Part shown: positions 13,561-25,269 of the stretch, piece by piece | Layout of the letters: each line of letters opens with the position of its first letter | Position numbering within the stretch: the first letter of the stretch is position 1 | Assembly: GCF_030445035.2 (NCBI RefSeq) | Contig: NC_080673.1 | Span: 183,005,216-183,069,215 of the forward strand | Origin: Dasypus novemcinctus | Lineage: Eukaryota > Chordata > Mammalia > Cingulata > Dasypodidae | Direction of reading: 5' to 3' | DNA: 64,000 bases | Translations under genes and position numbers: made by a program | Notes under the pieces: model-generated | The model's database searches: none | Told to the model about the DNA's origin: nothing | Seen by the model: the letters and a program-made list of their open reading frames with translations, nothing else

Positions 13561-13805
13561 TCATCAGAGGTTGGCCCAATGAAGGGCAGTGTGAAGACAT
13601 TATGTATATCATCACAAGCATCCAGCAGACTCTACCACTATACTATATGTGAAAGGAAAGAAAATGAAATTGTATTACTATGGCTAAGAGATTTGAAACA
13701 GAGTCAGGAGTCACTCTGGAGGTTACTCTTATGCAAATCTTAACCAGATATCACTAACTGCCAAAGTATACAAAGCCTCAATTAACAATGTTCCTCAAAA
13801 TCCTA
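13561..13805. other. Unassigned non-coding spacer
   Basis: This lies between the L1 ORF2 remnant and the next SINE. No family was recognised. Confidence 0.4.
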
Positions 13806-14268
13806 AGGGAGGAAGTAGATGTGGTTCAAGTGTTTGGGCTCCTGTCTACCATATAGGAAGTCCAGGGTTTGATTCCTGGGGACTCCTGGGTGAGGGCAAG
13901 CTGGCCCATGCTGTGAGCTGGCCCACATGGATTGCTGGCCTGTGCGGAGTACTGGCTTGCACAGGAGTGCTGGCCCACGCAGAGTGCTGGCCCATGCGGA
14001 GAGCTGGCACAGCAAGATGACTCAACAAAAAGAGACACAGAGAAAGACAATATGAGATGCAGCAGACCAGGATGCTGAGGTGGCTCAAGAGATTGAGCAC
14101 CTCTCTCTCATTCTGGAAGGTCTCAGGATAGGTTCTTGATGCCACCTAAAGAGAATATAAGCAACACAGAAGAGCACATGGTGAATGGACACAGAGAGCA
14201 GACAGCAAGTGCAGAAACAATGAGGCGGGGAGAAATAAATAAATAAATAAAGCTTAAAAAAAAAAACA
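13806..14268 (+). mobile_element. Dimeric DAS-type SINE
   Basis: The first tRNA-like head (GAAGTAGATGTGGTTCAAGT with GGGTTTGATTCCTGG) is followed by repeated TGCTGGCCCACG-like words. A second tRNA-like unit sits at about 14,072-14,148 (GCTGAGGTGGCTCAAGAGAT with GGATAGGTTCTTGATGCC). It ends in AAATAAATAAATAAATAAAG and poly(A). The layout is the same as at 7,248. Confidence 0.8.
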
Positions 14269-15201
14269 ACCCTGAGGGTATCTGAACACCATAAACAAAC
14301 CACAAATAAAGAACTCAGTAAACCATTTAACCTAAAGGACATTTGGAGCACCCCAAATACCACAAACAACTTAAGCAATCTTCTTTTTCCTAAAAAATCC
14401 TTACCTGGAAATGCCAAGAGGGACATAATTTGGGTTGCTATCTGAATCTGTGCTCCCCCAATTGCAATTCTAAGACCCTAAATAAACATCTTCGTTGCCT
14501 TGCAGCTTCGTTTGTTATTTCTCAGTTGACACATCTTAACAGAGGTTATGAGGGAGTAGGCATTTTACCAGGAGAAACTGAGCACGACCCAAAGGGACTG
14601 TATCATTAACAGTTCTTTACTTTGAACTAAATAGCTTCCTCACCCTCTCCTATATTCAACCCTACCTATCCCCAGAGGACGCATGCTCAGAAAAGACCAG
14701 ATATAGACAAAATAAAGAAATGACATTCCCAATGCACTTTAGAATGTAAATAAACTTGTAACCTCATTTTGAAGATAATACAAGAGATATTCCAAGCCTT
14801 CAACGTTCAAAGATCAAGGCCAGTGAGTGGTAGCTAGAAACTGTGAGATAGTCATAGAGATGGGGCCTGAGCCTTGAAGGACAGGCAGCAATCTGGCCAG
14901 ACAGATAGGAGGGGTCTGTCAGAGGGAGACCTGTGGGAACAAGGGCATGGAGGTGAGGATGTGCATGAGCTATTTCAGGCAATAAGGGGGGAGAGTGTTT
15001 GGGAAAGAGTGGAACCAGCAGTTCAGGTTGACAAGGAAGGCCCGTGGTGCCCCAGCAGGTGAGCATCACTCTGGGAACTCAGCAGTGAGTGAGCTCAAAA
15101 AGGGCAGGCTCTGAGCAGATCTGGATTTGCCTTCTAAAATGTTGCAAAGAGAAAACCAAAGACCGTGGTCACCAGGATGCCAGTTGGTCTCTCAATGTGT
15201 C
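14269..15201. other. Non-coding stretch, nothing recognised
   Basis: Frames at 14,800-15,069 have no recognisable protein content. No repeat family was identified with confidence. Confidence 0.4.
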
Positions 15202-15215
15202 AAAAAGCTGAAGGT

Positions 15216-15801
15216 AACAGACTCCAGCACCTACAATCTGTTTTATTGGACTTACCACACTCAGCTAAGATGGAGTTGAAGAAGGACAACCACCACACCA
15301 TGGAGCCTAGAGTGATTATAACTGAAAGTGGGAGGATTGCATCCAGCATCCATGTGGAATCTGAGCCTCCTCTTGACTTAGAGGTGCAATGGACACAACC
15401 AATCCAATGTCCACATAGAAGAGGTGGCATTGGATTGGTAAAAGTGGACATGGTGGCTGATGGGTATGGGGAAAGGCAGGAAGAGATGAGAGGTGGAGGC
15501 GTCTTTGGGACATGGAGCTGCCCTGGATGGTGCTTCAGAGGCAATCACCGGACATTGTATATCCTTACAGGGCCCACTGGATGGAATGGGGGAGAGTATG
15601 GGCCATGATGTGGACCATTGACTATGAGGTGCAGAGGTGCCCAAAGATGTACTTACCAAATCCAATGGACCTGTCATGATGATGGGAGGGAGTGTTGCTG
15701 GGGGGGGGGGGGGGGGAGAGGTGGGGGGGGGGGGTTGAATGGGACCTCACATATATATTTTTAATGTAATATTATTACAAAGTCAATAAAATTAAAAAAA
15801 A
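15216..15801 (+). mobile_element. 5'-truncated L1 LINE (3' UTR only), young
   Basis: About 586 bp ending in a G-rich polypurine tract (15,699-15,734), TTGAATGGGACCTCACATAT, TTTAATGTAATATTATTACA, AATAAA and poly(A). The G-rich tract before the end and the tail are typical of L1 3' UTRs. A 14-bp perfect duplication AAAAAGCTGAAGGT flanks it (15,202-15,215 and 15,802-15,815). Its 147-codon open frame at 15,165-15,608 runs into the flanking DNA and is not a gene. A close relative lies at 19,881. Confidence 0.85.
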
Positions 15802-15815
15802 AAAAAGCTGAAGGT

Positions 15816-16555
15816 GGCCCCCTGATCACTCTTGGTGCTTGCAGAGTACCAAACAGTTTCAGCATGTCACTTAGAATGTACTGGCTCACGGTTTTGATAG
15901 TAGTGTGGTAGAAGTTTGAGAGAGGTTCAGTTATTTGTGTATAGAAAGGCTAGGACTCAGGAATGATTTTGAGAAGGAAAAATGATTTATTGACAGTGGG
16001 TCAGACTCGGGAGCTTTCTGTTTCAAATCCGAGCCTCCAACAAGATTTTCAAGTTCCTTTTATACAGGGTGGGGAGTCAAATGATGCTTTTATCAAAGAA
16101 AACTACTTTTTTTGTTGGTTAAGTCTTTGCCTGAGTACCAGATAGGTTTTGGATTAACATATCACCCACATTTCAGGTGAGCCTGAATTAGCATCTTGCC
16201 CACATTCTGTCTGGATGCAACCTTGAATACACATTCAGTCTTAAATCCTTTCTGAACATTCAAAGCCCATTATCACTTAACCAGATTTCTAGAGACTAAG
16301 CACACTTGGATACAGAATTAGATGATTTTGAATTTATGCATAGGCTATATTATATTTCCCATTCGAGGCCAAGTCCAAGTTCCCTTAAGTTTTGGCATCA
16401 CCACCATCAGAGTTTCCCTGGACTGACTGGTATGTACATAGAGTTTGCATTGCTAAATGACCTCCCAGGACAGGAGTCATTGCCGTGGTCACCAAGGGCA
16501 GGACTGCAGCCTCTCACCATCCCATACCCACAAGTCAGGACAGACAGCTTAGGTT
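15816..16555. other. Non-coding stretch, nothing recognised
   Basis: No coding or named repeat was recognised. Confidence 0.35.
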
Positions 16556-16559
16556 ATCT

Positions 16560-16985
16560 CTGAAGAGACAAAGAGCCTCCCACCCATAGCCCACATCAGT
16601 AGGAGAAGTCCAAAGCCAAGGCATCATCAAGGCTAGGCTTTCGCTCAGAAGACTGGAGCCTTCTGGGGCTGGCTGCTGGAAATCCTTGGTCCTTAGCTTC
16701 TCTGTCACTTGGCAATGTACATGGCAGCCTCTCCTGGCCTCTCCCTTCCTTCCTGAGTTCAAATGACTCAGCCTGTGGCTGCTCCCTCTGAGTCTGAATT
16801 TCATTCTGCTAATAAAGCACTCCAGTGATGGGATTAAGACCCATCCTGATTGGGTTGGGCCACACCTTAACTGAAGTAACCTCATCAAAAGGTGCTATTT
16901 ACAATGGGTGCACGCCCACAGGAGTGGATTAAGATAAAGAATGAGTTTTTCTGGGGTATGCCTCTCCAAGCCGCCACAGCACGGA
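16560..16985 (-). mobile_element. Solo LTR-like repeat (ERVL-MaLR type)
   Basis: Read on the minus strand, the words CTCCTGTGGGCGTGCACCC, TTGTAAATAGCACCTTTTGA, AGTTAAGGTGTGGCCCAACC and GGGTCTTAATCCCATCACTG are in the same order as in the block at 33,415. The exact family name is uncertain. Confidence 0.5.
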
Positions 16986-19100
16986 ACAGGGACTTTGCCT
17001 TTGCTAAGTAAACATGCCATGCATCATGAAGATCTTGTCCTTTGCTGTCGCTCAGTTTCACCAGATAATCAGTCTGAGCTCATCAATAGGCTCTTAGTCC
17101 CAGCTTAGAGAGGTACCCGGGGAGGCAACACAACCTGGAGCCACATCAGGCTATTCGTGGACCCTCTTCCCTGAATAGGGAATTTCCTCATGTGTAGATG
17201 AGCCATCGCAAATCAGATATCTGTATCAATGTGACCACAGTTGTACTCTAAAGGTGTGGGAATCTGAGACACTAGGTTTATATTTTATCAAATTCTCACA
17301 ATACCACCACAAATTAGACTCAATTTTTTTCCCATTTTGCAGGTGAATAAACTATTGTTGTGTTGTGTATTGAAATGGTATTAATGCTCTTGAATCTCAA
17401 AAAAGAAACTGTAAACATGTTGACCACAATTAGAGTGTAAACCAAGGAGAAAAACATATTTTTGCAATAACTAACAAGACAGGTGTGCAAAGAAATGCTA
17501 TGGACTGGCTTGATGCCAGCCAGATGAGCTCGTCCTGTAAAAACCCAGTGCAGATGCCACTTCACAGAGCTTCACATTGAGACAGGTTGACATCTGGTCA
17601 CTCTGATTCCCAGCTTCAATGCCCATGCTCTGTGGCAAAGAAACTTGCTACCACTGTCACTGAAGCCTGCGACCAGTGCCACCGCCGTCAGCTTTGCACT
17701 CCACGAAACTCCACGTGGACTTGCCTCACAAACCCACTCGGTAAAGGTATCCCACCTGCAGCCCAGTAACTCTCAGGCTGATGCACTTCAGAGACTCTTG
17801 TATCCTTTGCCTTTACATGTGCCGTGTGCCCTTGATCTGGCTATTGCGTATTGGCCATATTGGCAGCTTGTGATTAAGCGAGCAAATACATTGCATCGAG
17901 CCTCCATGCTTAAGCCACAGCAGATCTGCTTTCAAGCGCTAAACTTACTTTCGATTTTTATCTGCTTTCAGTTTGTTAGAATAATTACGTTTATGTGACA
18001 TGACAGGTTGCAATAGTACGAGGCAACAACCACAAAAACTCAGTGTTGTACAGCCATAAGCATTGATTTTTCTCTCAGGCACCTGTGGGTTGGCTGTGCT
18101 TCAGCTGCTCTAGGCTGGACTCATCTGGGCTTGGTTCCCGGCTCTGGGTGGGTCCAAGCATGCTCCTCTTGGTTTTTTATTCTTCTGGGACCAGTGGGTA
18201 ACTGGGGCACATTCATCTCACAGCCCAACAGCAGGTGCACAAATGCCCAAATGTGCAAGGACATTTGAAACCTTCACTCACGTCGCCTCTGGCGAAATGT
18301 CCCACCGGCTAAAGCAAGTCACATGGCTAAGTCCAAAGTCAAGGAGTAGAGAAGTGTACAACTCCCAGGGAGATAGGAGAGGGTTGATTTTGAACTTCCC
18401 TTTGGTCTGCCACCAAAGCTGGAGCTGCTTTCTTGCAGCCTTCATTGGCACCCCCTCCCATGAATTCCCTCGGTTCATTATTTTTAGCATGCAACAAAGT
18501 ATTTACTTACCTCCTCTTGCAATATTGTTCAGGTCTCATTTCTTTGGGATTTGCCAGATCTCCCCAATCGAATTGTTGAGTTATTAAAGCAGAGGCTCTT
18601 CTGGGTGGCTCCCAGCAGCTGTGCAAAGAATGCTGGCACAGAGAAGGTACCCAGCAGGCAACTGCAGGACTGGTTGGGTGTATCTTCCCTATCTTCCTAC
18701 CAAAGAGCCTGCAATAAGTACCACGGAGGGGATCCTGGCAGCTTGTGTGAAAGCAGGCTCAGAAGCGCTGAGCATGGAACCACGGCCCCATGGTGCTGGA
18801 AGAATTTGACAAGTCTTCATTATTTAGGGCAGATCTTCCACCAGCAGGTTCGCTGGATTAATCAGCACTGTATCTCCTCGCAGACTTAATTAGCACGGCC
18901 TTGTCAGAACTCAGCGTATTGTTGAAAATAGGCTTTTTTCTCCTAACCTATATCTTCCCATTTTCAATTACTTATCACCCAGATCTGAGAGCAAAATCTC
19001 ACCTAGTAATGAGAATCGAGAAGTTGAGAGTAGTGGAAACTAGTCAAGAATGCCCTTCCTCATCACACGGAGATTAAAAGACTAACACTTACTAATCAGG
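16986..19100. other. Non-coding stretch, mostly unrecognised
   Basis: No gene is supported. The part at about 18,020-18,430 looks like an old interspersed repeat (GGCTGTGCTTCAGCTGCTCT, then AAGCAAGTCACATGGCTAAG) that I cannot name. Frames at 17,587-17,998 and 18,243-18,889 have no recognisable domain. Confidence 0.4.
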
Positions 19101-19104
19101 AATT

Positions 19105-19865
19105 GTCCTTGTTTTCCAGGCTGCTAGGACTGAGCCCACACAGTGGGTTGACTTGAACAACAAGCATTTATTAGCTCACGGTTTCAGAGTCTAGAATTCC
19201 AAATCTGTGTTCTCACCAAATCTGCAGCATTCTGGAGCTGACCGGCTGCAATCTTGGGGGTTCCTTGGCTGGCATCTCTGACTCAGGGCCTCTGAATTTC
19301 TTCTGTTTATAAAGAACTCCAGAAGTGCAGATTAAGGACTGCCCTGATTCAGTTGGGCCACACCTTCACCAAAAATAACATCTTCAAAAGGTCCTGGTTA
19401 TAAATGGGTCCAGGGAAGCGGCTGTGGCTCAACTGATAGAGTGTCTGCCTACCATATGGAGGGTCCAGGGTTCAATCCCCAGGGCCTCCTGACCTGTGTG
19501 GTAAGCTGGCCCACGCACAGTGCTGCTACGGGCAAGGAGTGCCATGTCACACAGCAGTGTCTCCCGCGTAGGGGTGTCCCACGTGCAAGGAGTGAGCCCT
19601 GCAAGGAGAGCTGCCCCGCATGAAAAAAGCGCAGCCCGCCCAGCAGTGGCGCTGCACACACTGAGAGGTGACGCAGCAAGAAGATGCAACAAAAAAAGCG
19701 ACGCAGTTTCCCGGTACCCCATGACAAGAATGTAAGCAGACACAGAAGAACACACAGCAGATGGACACAGGGAGCAGACAACAGGGAGGGGAAGGGGAGA
19801 GAAATAAATAAATCTTTTAAAAATATAAATGGATTCACACTCATAGGCACACAAGAATGTGGATT
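19105..19865 (-). mobile_element. LTR-like repeat (MaLR type), split by a SINE
   Basis: On the minus strand, 19,833-19,865 and 19,105-19,398 together follow the same LTR-like family as 16,560 (TTTATAACCAGGACCTTTTG, TGGCCCAACTGAATCAGGGC, GGAGTTCTTTATAAACAGAA). The SINE at 19,408 splits it, and the L1 at 19,881 landed at its edge. Confidence 0.5.
19408..19823 (+). mobile_element. DAS-type SINE, full length
   Basis: The head GGGAAGCGGCTGTGGCTCAA with GGGTTCAATCCCCAGG is followed by a GGAGTGC-rich body and the end AAATAAATAAATCTTTTAAA. A duplication TATAAATGG lies at 19,399-19,407 and 19,824-19,832. Confidence 0.9.
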
Positions 19866-19880
19866 AAGAATATTTCTTTG

Positions 19881-20835
19881 AGTCTGGAGGCTGGCAGAAG
19901 GTTTGCCCTCATGCACAACTGAGCAGAGTCAGAGAGACAGATAAAGCAGATACAACCCCCAGATATTGGTTCCTTTGAGGGCTAAAGAGACCCATGGGAG
20001 TTATGGTCATGGCCAATGGGGTTAACTACCAGGGCAGATGGCCCCTCTTTGGAAATGGTGTTTATGTGTGATAAATCTGGACTCAGATGGGATCTCCCTT
20101 CATAAGACTTTCATGCTAATGTGCTGGAGGTGCAGTTAATGTTGGGGTTTAAGATATATTTAGGGGATTTGAATCTCTGGACTGACAATGTGATAGCCAG
20201 ATCCTGAGCCTCAACAGACTCCAGCACCTACAATCTGATTTATTGGACTTACCACACTCAGCTAAAATGGAGGTGAAGAAGGACAACCACCACACCATGG
20301 AGCCTAGAGTGATTACAACTGAAAATGGGAGGATTGCATCCAGCATCCAGGTGGAATCTGAGCCTCCTCTTGACATAAAGGTGCAATGGACACAACCAAT
20401 CCAGTGTCCACATAGAAGAGGTGGCATTGGATTGGGAAAAGTGGACATAATGGACAAAGGGTATGGGGAAAGGCAGGAAGAGATGAGAGGTGGAGGCGTC
20501 TTCGGGACATGGAGCTGCCCTGGATGGTGCTTCAGAGGTAATCACCAGACAATGTAAATCCTCACAGGGCCTACATGATGGAATAGAGGAGAGTATGGGC
20601 CATGATGTGAACCAATGTATATGAGGTGCAGAGGTGCCCAAAGATGTACTTACCAAATCCAATGGATGTGTCATGATGATGGGAACGAGTGTTGTTGGGG
20701 GGGGGGGAGAGGGGGGGTGGGGGGGTGGGGTTGAATGGGACCTCACATATATATTTTTAATGTAATATTATTACAAAGTCAATAAAAAATTAAAAAATTA
20801 AAAATAAAAAAAATAAAAATAAAGCCATATAGTGG

Positions 20836-20861
<26 letters not shown>
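19881..20861 (+). mobile_element. 5'-truncated L1 LINE with double A-tail
   Basis: About 980 bp. Its 3' two thirds match the L1 3' UTR at 15,216 almost word for word. A G-rich tract lies at about 20,696-20,730, then TTGAATGGGACCTCACATAT and AATAAA. The tail is compound: an A-rich run, a short unique word GCCATATAGTGGT at 20,824-20,836, then a second pure A run. A 15-bp perfect duplication AAGAATATTTCTTTG flanks it (19,866-19,880 and 20,862-20,876). Confidence 0.88.
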
Positions 20862-20866
<5 letters not shown>

Positions 20867-20884
20867 TATTTCTTTGCTGGGTAG

Positions 20885-21045
20885 GTAATTCAATCAGCAC
20901 ACTTACTAGGTGCCAAGGATCATGCATGCACACAGAACCTTGTTTCATCTTTATCTTACTCAGTTTTAGAGCTTCTATAATTATCCCCATTTTGCAGCTG
21001 AGGAAACTGAGGCTTAGAGGAGTCAAATGATCGAGCTGATATGCA
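20885..21045 (-). mobile_element. MIR SINE fragment
   Basis: The words TTACTAGGTGCCAAGGATCA and CATTTTGCAGCTGAGGAAAC followed by CTGAGGCTTAGAGGAGTC match an inverted MIR. Confidence 0.65.
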
Positions 21046-21892
21046 AACGCTGGCTCCCCTATTCCCCCCCAAATTTTGCTCTTTAGTACTCTATGCCAAG
21101 TCTCTATTGTGTTCTTTTTTATTTGAATAAACTATGTGAAGCATAAGTATAGAAAATAATACTTAAGTACCCATTACTTAGCTTTGTAAAATATCAGTAT
21201 TTTGCTTTTTTCTTTCAGCAATTGTTCTAAAGAAATAAAACATTCCAGCCACAGAAACCCTGTACAGGCATTCCACCCTGATCCTGTCACCCTTCTTCTA
21301 GGCCCAGAGGCATACTTGAATTTAGTGTTTCTAATTCTAATGTATATTTTTTATTTTTACTACATATGTAGGAGTGCACAGACGTTTTATGGATTTGTTA
21401 GAATGCTCTAAAATTTTATTTAAATAGTATTCTAAAATCTTGCTTTTTCACTACACCTTATGTGTTAGAGATTCATCCATGTTCACACCTCGGCTGCATG
21501 GGAATATTGTTATGTAATATTCCATTTTGTGATTATACCACCATTCATTTACTTTCCTGTTGAGCTGATAATTTGCTAGTACAAACAGTACGTGAGTGAA
21601 CATTTTCTGTACAGTTCTCACCATGCACGTGTATTTGAAGTTTTCCAAAACATATAAAAAAGTGGAATAACTGGATTGAAGGATGTGCATATTTTCTACT
21701 TTATTGCTATGTTGCTCTCCAACATACTAAATCAACTTACACTCCTAGCAGTAGGGTATGAGAGTTCTCTATATCCTATATTCTCGCCAATACTTGGGAT
21801 TGTCAGAATTTTAAATATTTTCCTATATACTGATGGTAAAATGGCAGCTCATTTTAATTTATGATTTCCTAATTAATAGACTAGGCACTTTG

Positions 21893-21979
21893 TTTTCCCT
21901 TAGGAGGCACCAGGAACTGAACCTGGGACCTACCATGTGGGCAGTAGGAGCTCAACTGCTTGAGTCACATCTGTTCCCC
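21893..21979 (-). mobile_element. Short tRNA-derived SINE head
   Basis: On the minus strand it reads as a tRNA-like head with CAGGTTCAGTTCCTGGTGCC and then CTCCTAAGGG. A short duplication CTAGGCA lies on each side. Same short class as 3,344. Confidence 0.7.
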
Positions 21980-22240
21980 TAGGCATCTTTTAATATGTTA
22001 AATGGCCATTAATTTTTCTTCCTTAGTGAATGTTTTTATTATTTTTTCTGTCCTTTTAAATACTGTGTTGTTTATCTTTTTTATATTCTATATATTCGAG
22101 ATACTAATCTTCTGTCAATTACATGTGTTGAAAACATGTTTTCCCCATTGTGACTTATCTTTTCACCTTTAAATGAGGTCTTTCACTATATAGAAAATTT
22201 TCATTTCAGTGTAGTCAATTAGTTAAATTTAAAATATATA

Positions 22241-22989
22241 GGCCTTGCAGACGCCGTCGCCACCGCGGTCCTTTGCGCAGCCATGGTCAACCCCATCGTG
22301 TTCTTCGACATCGCCGTCGACGACGAGCCCCTGGGCCGCATCTGTCTCGAGCTGTTTGCAGACAAAGTTCCAAAGACAGCAGAAAATTTCCGTGCCCTGA
22401 GCACTGGGGAGAAAGGATTTGGTTATAAGGGTTCCTGCTTTCACAGAATTATTCCCGGGTTTATGTGCCAGGGTGGTGACTTCACACGCCATAATGGCAC
22501 TGGTGGCAAGTCCATATACGGGGAGAAGTTTGATGATGAGAACTTCATCCTGAAGCACACAGGACCTGGCATCTTGTCCATGGCCAATGCCGGACCCAAC
22601 ACAAATGGTTCCCAGTTTTTCATCTGCACTGCTAAGACTGAGTGGTTGGATGGCAAGCACGTGGTCTTCGGCAAGGTGAAAGAGGGCATGAATATTGTGG
22701 AAGCCATGGAGCGCTTTGGGTCCAGGAACGGCAAGACCAGCAAGAAGATCACCATTGCTGACAGTGGACAAGTCTAATTGATTTGGCTTCTGTCTTAACC
22801 ACCAGACCATTCCTTCTGTAGCTCAGGAGAGCGCCTACCACCCCTGGGCTGCTCTCAGTATCCTATCATCTTTGTGCTGTTGCTGCAGTTCTTCGGGTTC
22901 CAGTCATCCTCCCCTTCCTTCCAGGTATAGCTGGATTGCAGAGTTAAATTTATGATTATGAAATAAAAACCTTAAACAAAAAAAAAAAA
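22241..22989 (+). mobile_element. PPIA (cyclophilin A) mRNA retrocopy
   Basis: The block is a complete processed mRNA copy: about 42 nt of GC-rich leader, an intron-free CDS, a 3'UTR similar to the PPIA 3'UTR (GTAGCTCAGGAGAGCG, GCTGGATTGCAGAGTTAAAT), AATAAA at 22,962-22,967 and a poly(A) tail. A 10-bp duplication AAAATATATA flanks it (22,231-22,240 and about 22,990-22,999), as expected for L1-mediated retroposition. The site is inside an old L1 remnant. Confidence 0.93.
22283..22777 (+). CDS. PPIA-like: Cyclophilin A-like open reading frame of the retrocopy (intact, 164 aa)
   Basis: The frame is uninterrupted from ATG (22,283) to TAA (22,775-22,777) and covers the whole cyclophilin fold of the PPIA peptidyl-prolyl cis-trans isomerase. 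Catalytic and binding residues are in place: Arg55, Phe60, Met61, Gln63, Ala101, Phe113, Trp121, Leu122 and His126. Compared with my memory of mammalian PPIA there are few changes: Ile5, Asp14, Ile20, Cys21, Leu22, Asp84, Ser161 and Val164. The stop falls one codon early, so the last residue is missing. No promoter is visible beyond the short leader, so expression cannot be judged. The default view is a recent processed pseudogene. A functional retrogene is possible because nothing disables the frame. Confidence 0.85.
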   Translation: MVNPIVFFDIAVDDEPLGRICLELFADKVPKTAENFRALSTGEKGFGYKGSCFHRIIPGFMCQGGDFTRHNGTGGKSIYGEKFDDENFILKHTGPGILSMANAGPNTNGSQFFICTAKTEWLDGKHVVFGKVKEGMNIVEAMERFGSRNGKTSKKITIADSGQV

Positions 22990-24504
22990 AAAATATATAT
23001 ATATTAATCTATTTTGAAAGACATTATGTACATACAGCTAAAAATTCAAGAGGTATAAAAGAGTATACGGTGAAAAGTCTCCTTTCTCTTTATCTTCCTC
23101 AGTCATCCATTTCCCCTTGGTATCCTTCCAGAATTATTTTATGCAAATAAAAGTAAAATATAAATACATATTTTCACTTTTTAAAATCAAGTATTAGCAT
23201 ACTATATACATTGCTAGCATCTTGGGTTTCCCCCCTTACTATATATCCTGGAGATTGTTGCATATCAGTACTATTCTTAAAAGGTTTCCTGATTTTTCAT
23301 AGCTCCATAGTATTCCATAGTATGAATGTACTATAGTTTATATTTAACCAGTTCCTTACTGATGAATATTTAGAGGTTTCCCACCTATTCCTATTGCAAG
23401 CCATGTTGCACTGAATATCCTTGTTCCTTTCTCATTACACATATTTGTGCATCTATCTGGGGAACTAAATCCTCAAGGTGGAATTGCTTGGTCAACCAGG
23501 GCATGCACATCTGTAATTTTGATAGATATTGCTAAATTCCATAGGGGTTATAAAAGTTTTCTCTCCCATACAATTGCAGAAAGAGATCCATTTCCTACTC
23601 TATTGACAATATCACACATCTGGATTTTTCCCAACATGATAGGTGAAAAATGGAACCTCAGCGTGGTTTCAATTCGCATTTCTGTTACTATTAGTGATGT
23701 TGAACTTATAGTGCAGAAATCTAATATTTTTAGATTATTAAGACCACCTGTGTATGCTTTTCTGTGATCTGTTCATATTGAATTTTCAGTACTTTATTGA
23801 TTTGCAGAAGTTCTTTGTTAGTGAATTTATCTCTTTGTACGTGATATGAGTTATAATGTTTTTCCTCAAGATGGCTCATTTGTCTTTTGACTATACTCAT
23901 GGTGTTTTTATCCTATGCATGTAGTTAAATTGATTTGTAATTTGTTTTATGGTTGGAGCATTCCCTGCCTTTGATAGGTTCTTCCTTACTCTGATATCAT
24001 CAAAGTAGTCTCCTACATTTTCTTTTTAAATTTGTAATATCTAGGTCTTCTATAAATTTTAAATTGGTGTTTATGTTGTGAAGTGAAAAAGCAGTTTTAT
24101 TTTATTTCCCATATAGGTAACTAGCTGAATAATCACCATTTATTGAATAATCCTTTCTGTCTCAACAGATTGGTAGTAGCACTTTTGGAGATGATCAGAT
24201 TTCATGTACATGAAGATCTATTTGAGTTCTTCATTCTAGCCTATTGGTCTATTTGGGTGCTTCGTTACATTTTCACATAAGGAATATATAGAAAATGATC
24301 ACCTTTGTTTGACACATTGGAATAAATGGAAAAGGCTGATAGGCTTCTGGGGCCTTCAGCCACACAAAACTCCCCCTAACCACCCTGAGAGCTGACAGCA
24401 TCAGGATCTCAGCACTTTTTTTTTTTTTTAACACAATCTAGGTGTTTCAATCTATTTACCTTAATACTAAACTGCTTTATTTCTATAATTAGTAATAAAT
24501 CCTG

Positions 24505-24913
24505 GGAAGCAGATTTGGCTCAACTGATAGAGCATCCACCTTCCACATAGGAGGTCGAGGGTACAAACCCTGGTCCTTCTGGCCCCTGTGGTGAGCTGGC
24601 CCACACGCAGTGCTGAGGCATGCAAGGAGTGCCGTGCCACTCAGGGGTGTCTCCTGCAGAGGGGAGCCCCATGTGCAAGGAGTGCGCCCCTCAAGGAGAG
24701 CTGACCTGCATGAAAAAAAGCATAGCCTGCTCAGGAATGGCACGGCACACACGGAGAGCTGACTCAGCAAGATGATGCAACATGAAGAGCCACAGATTCC
24801 CAGTGCTGCTGACAAGAATGCAGGCAGACACAGAAGAACACAAAGTGAACGGACACAGAGAGCAGACAACTGCGGGGGAGGGGAGAGAAATAAAAATAAT
24901 AAATTTTTAAAAA
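24505..24913 (+). mobile_element. DAS-type SINE, full length
   Basis: The head GGAAGCAGATTTGGCTCAAC, the GGAGTGC-rich body and the tail AGAAATAAAAATAATAAATT are present. A 15-bp perfect duplication TAGTAATAAATCCTG lies at 24,490-24,504 and 24,914-24,928. Confidence 0.92.
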
Positions 24914-24929
24914 TAGTAATAAATCCTGA

Positions 24930-25265
24930 TACTTCTCTGGTAAGACAAATCAATCCTCTTTGTTTTTCTTCAAAATTGTGTTAACTACTTTTTGTCCCTT
25001 TGCACTTCCAAACAAATTTTTAGATCAGATTAATTTATAGATTAATTATGGGAAACTTGCAATCTTTGTGATATTGGCTTCACATCCATGAACATGGTAT
25101 ACATCATTTATTCTTCATCATCTTCTTTTAGGGTTTGCAATGAATTAAAACTTTTATCCCAAAGATTCAACGAATCTTTTGTTAGAGCTATTCTTAGATA
25201 TATTATTGTTTTGCAGAAATTGTAAATAGTGCTTTTTTTCCTTTGCTTAAAGAATGAGGAGTACA
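24930..25265. other. AT-rich non-coding stretch
   Basis: No feature was recognised. Confidence 0.35.
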
Positions 25266-25269
25266 TCAT

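Larger units (their letters stand above)
21100..24295 (-). mobile_element. Old L1-type LINE remnant, interrupted by a SINE and the PPIA retrocopy
   Basis: The segments 21,410-21,890, 21,981-22,230 and 23,000-24,290 carry words typical of old mammalian L1 DNA read in reverse (TAATATTCCATTTTGTGATT, GTGGAATTGCTTGGTCAACC, TAGGTGAAAAATGGAACCTC, TTCGCATTTCTGTTACTATT). The two halves repeat part of this content, so two overlapping copies are possible. No usable frame remains. Confidence 0.5.

Noticed and set aside
15165-15608. A 147-codon plus-strand frame
   Set aside because: It runs across the target duplication into an L1 3' UTR. The related copy at 20,243-20,557 has the same frame only because the repeat is the same.
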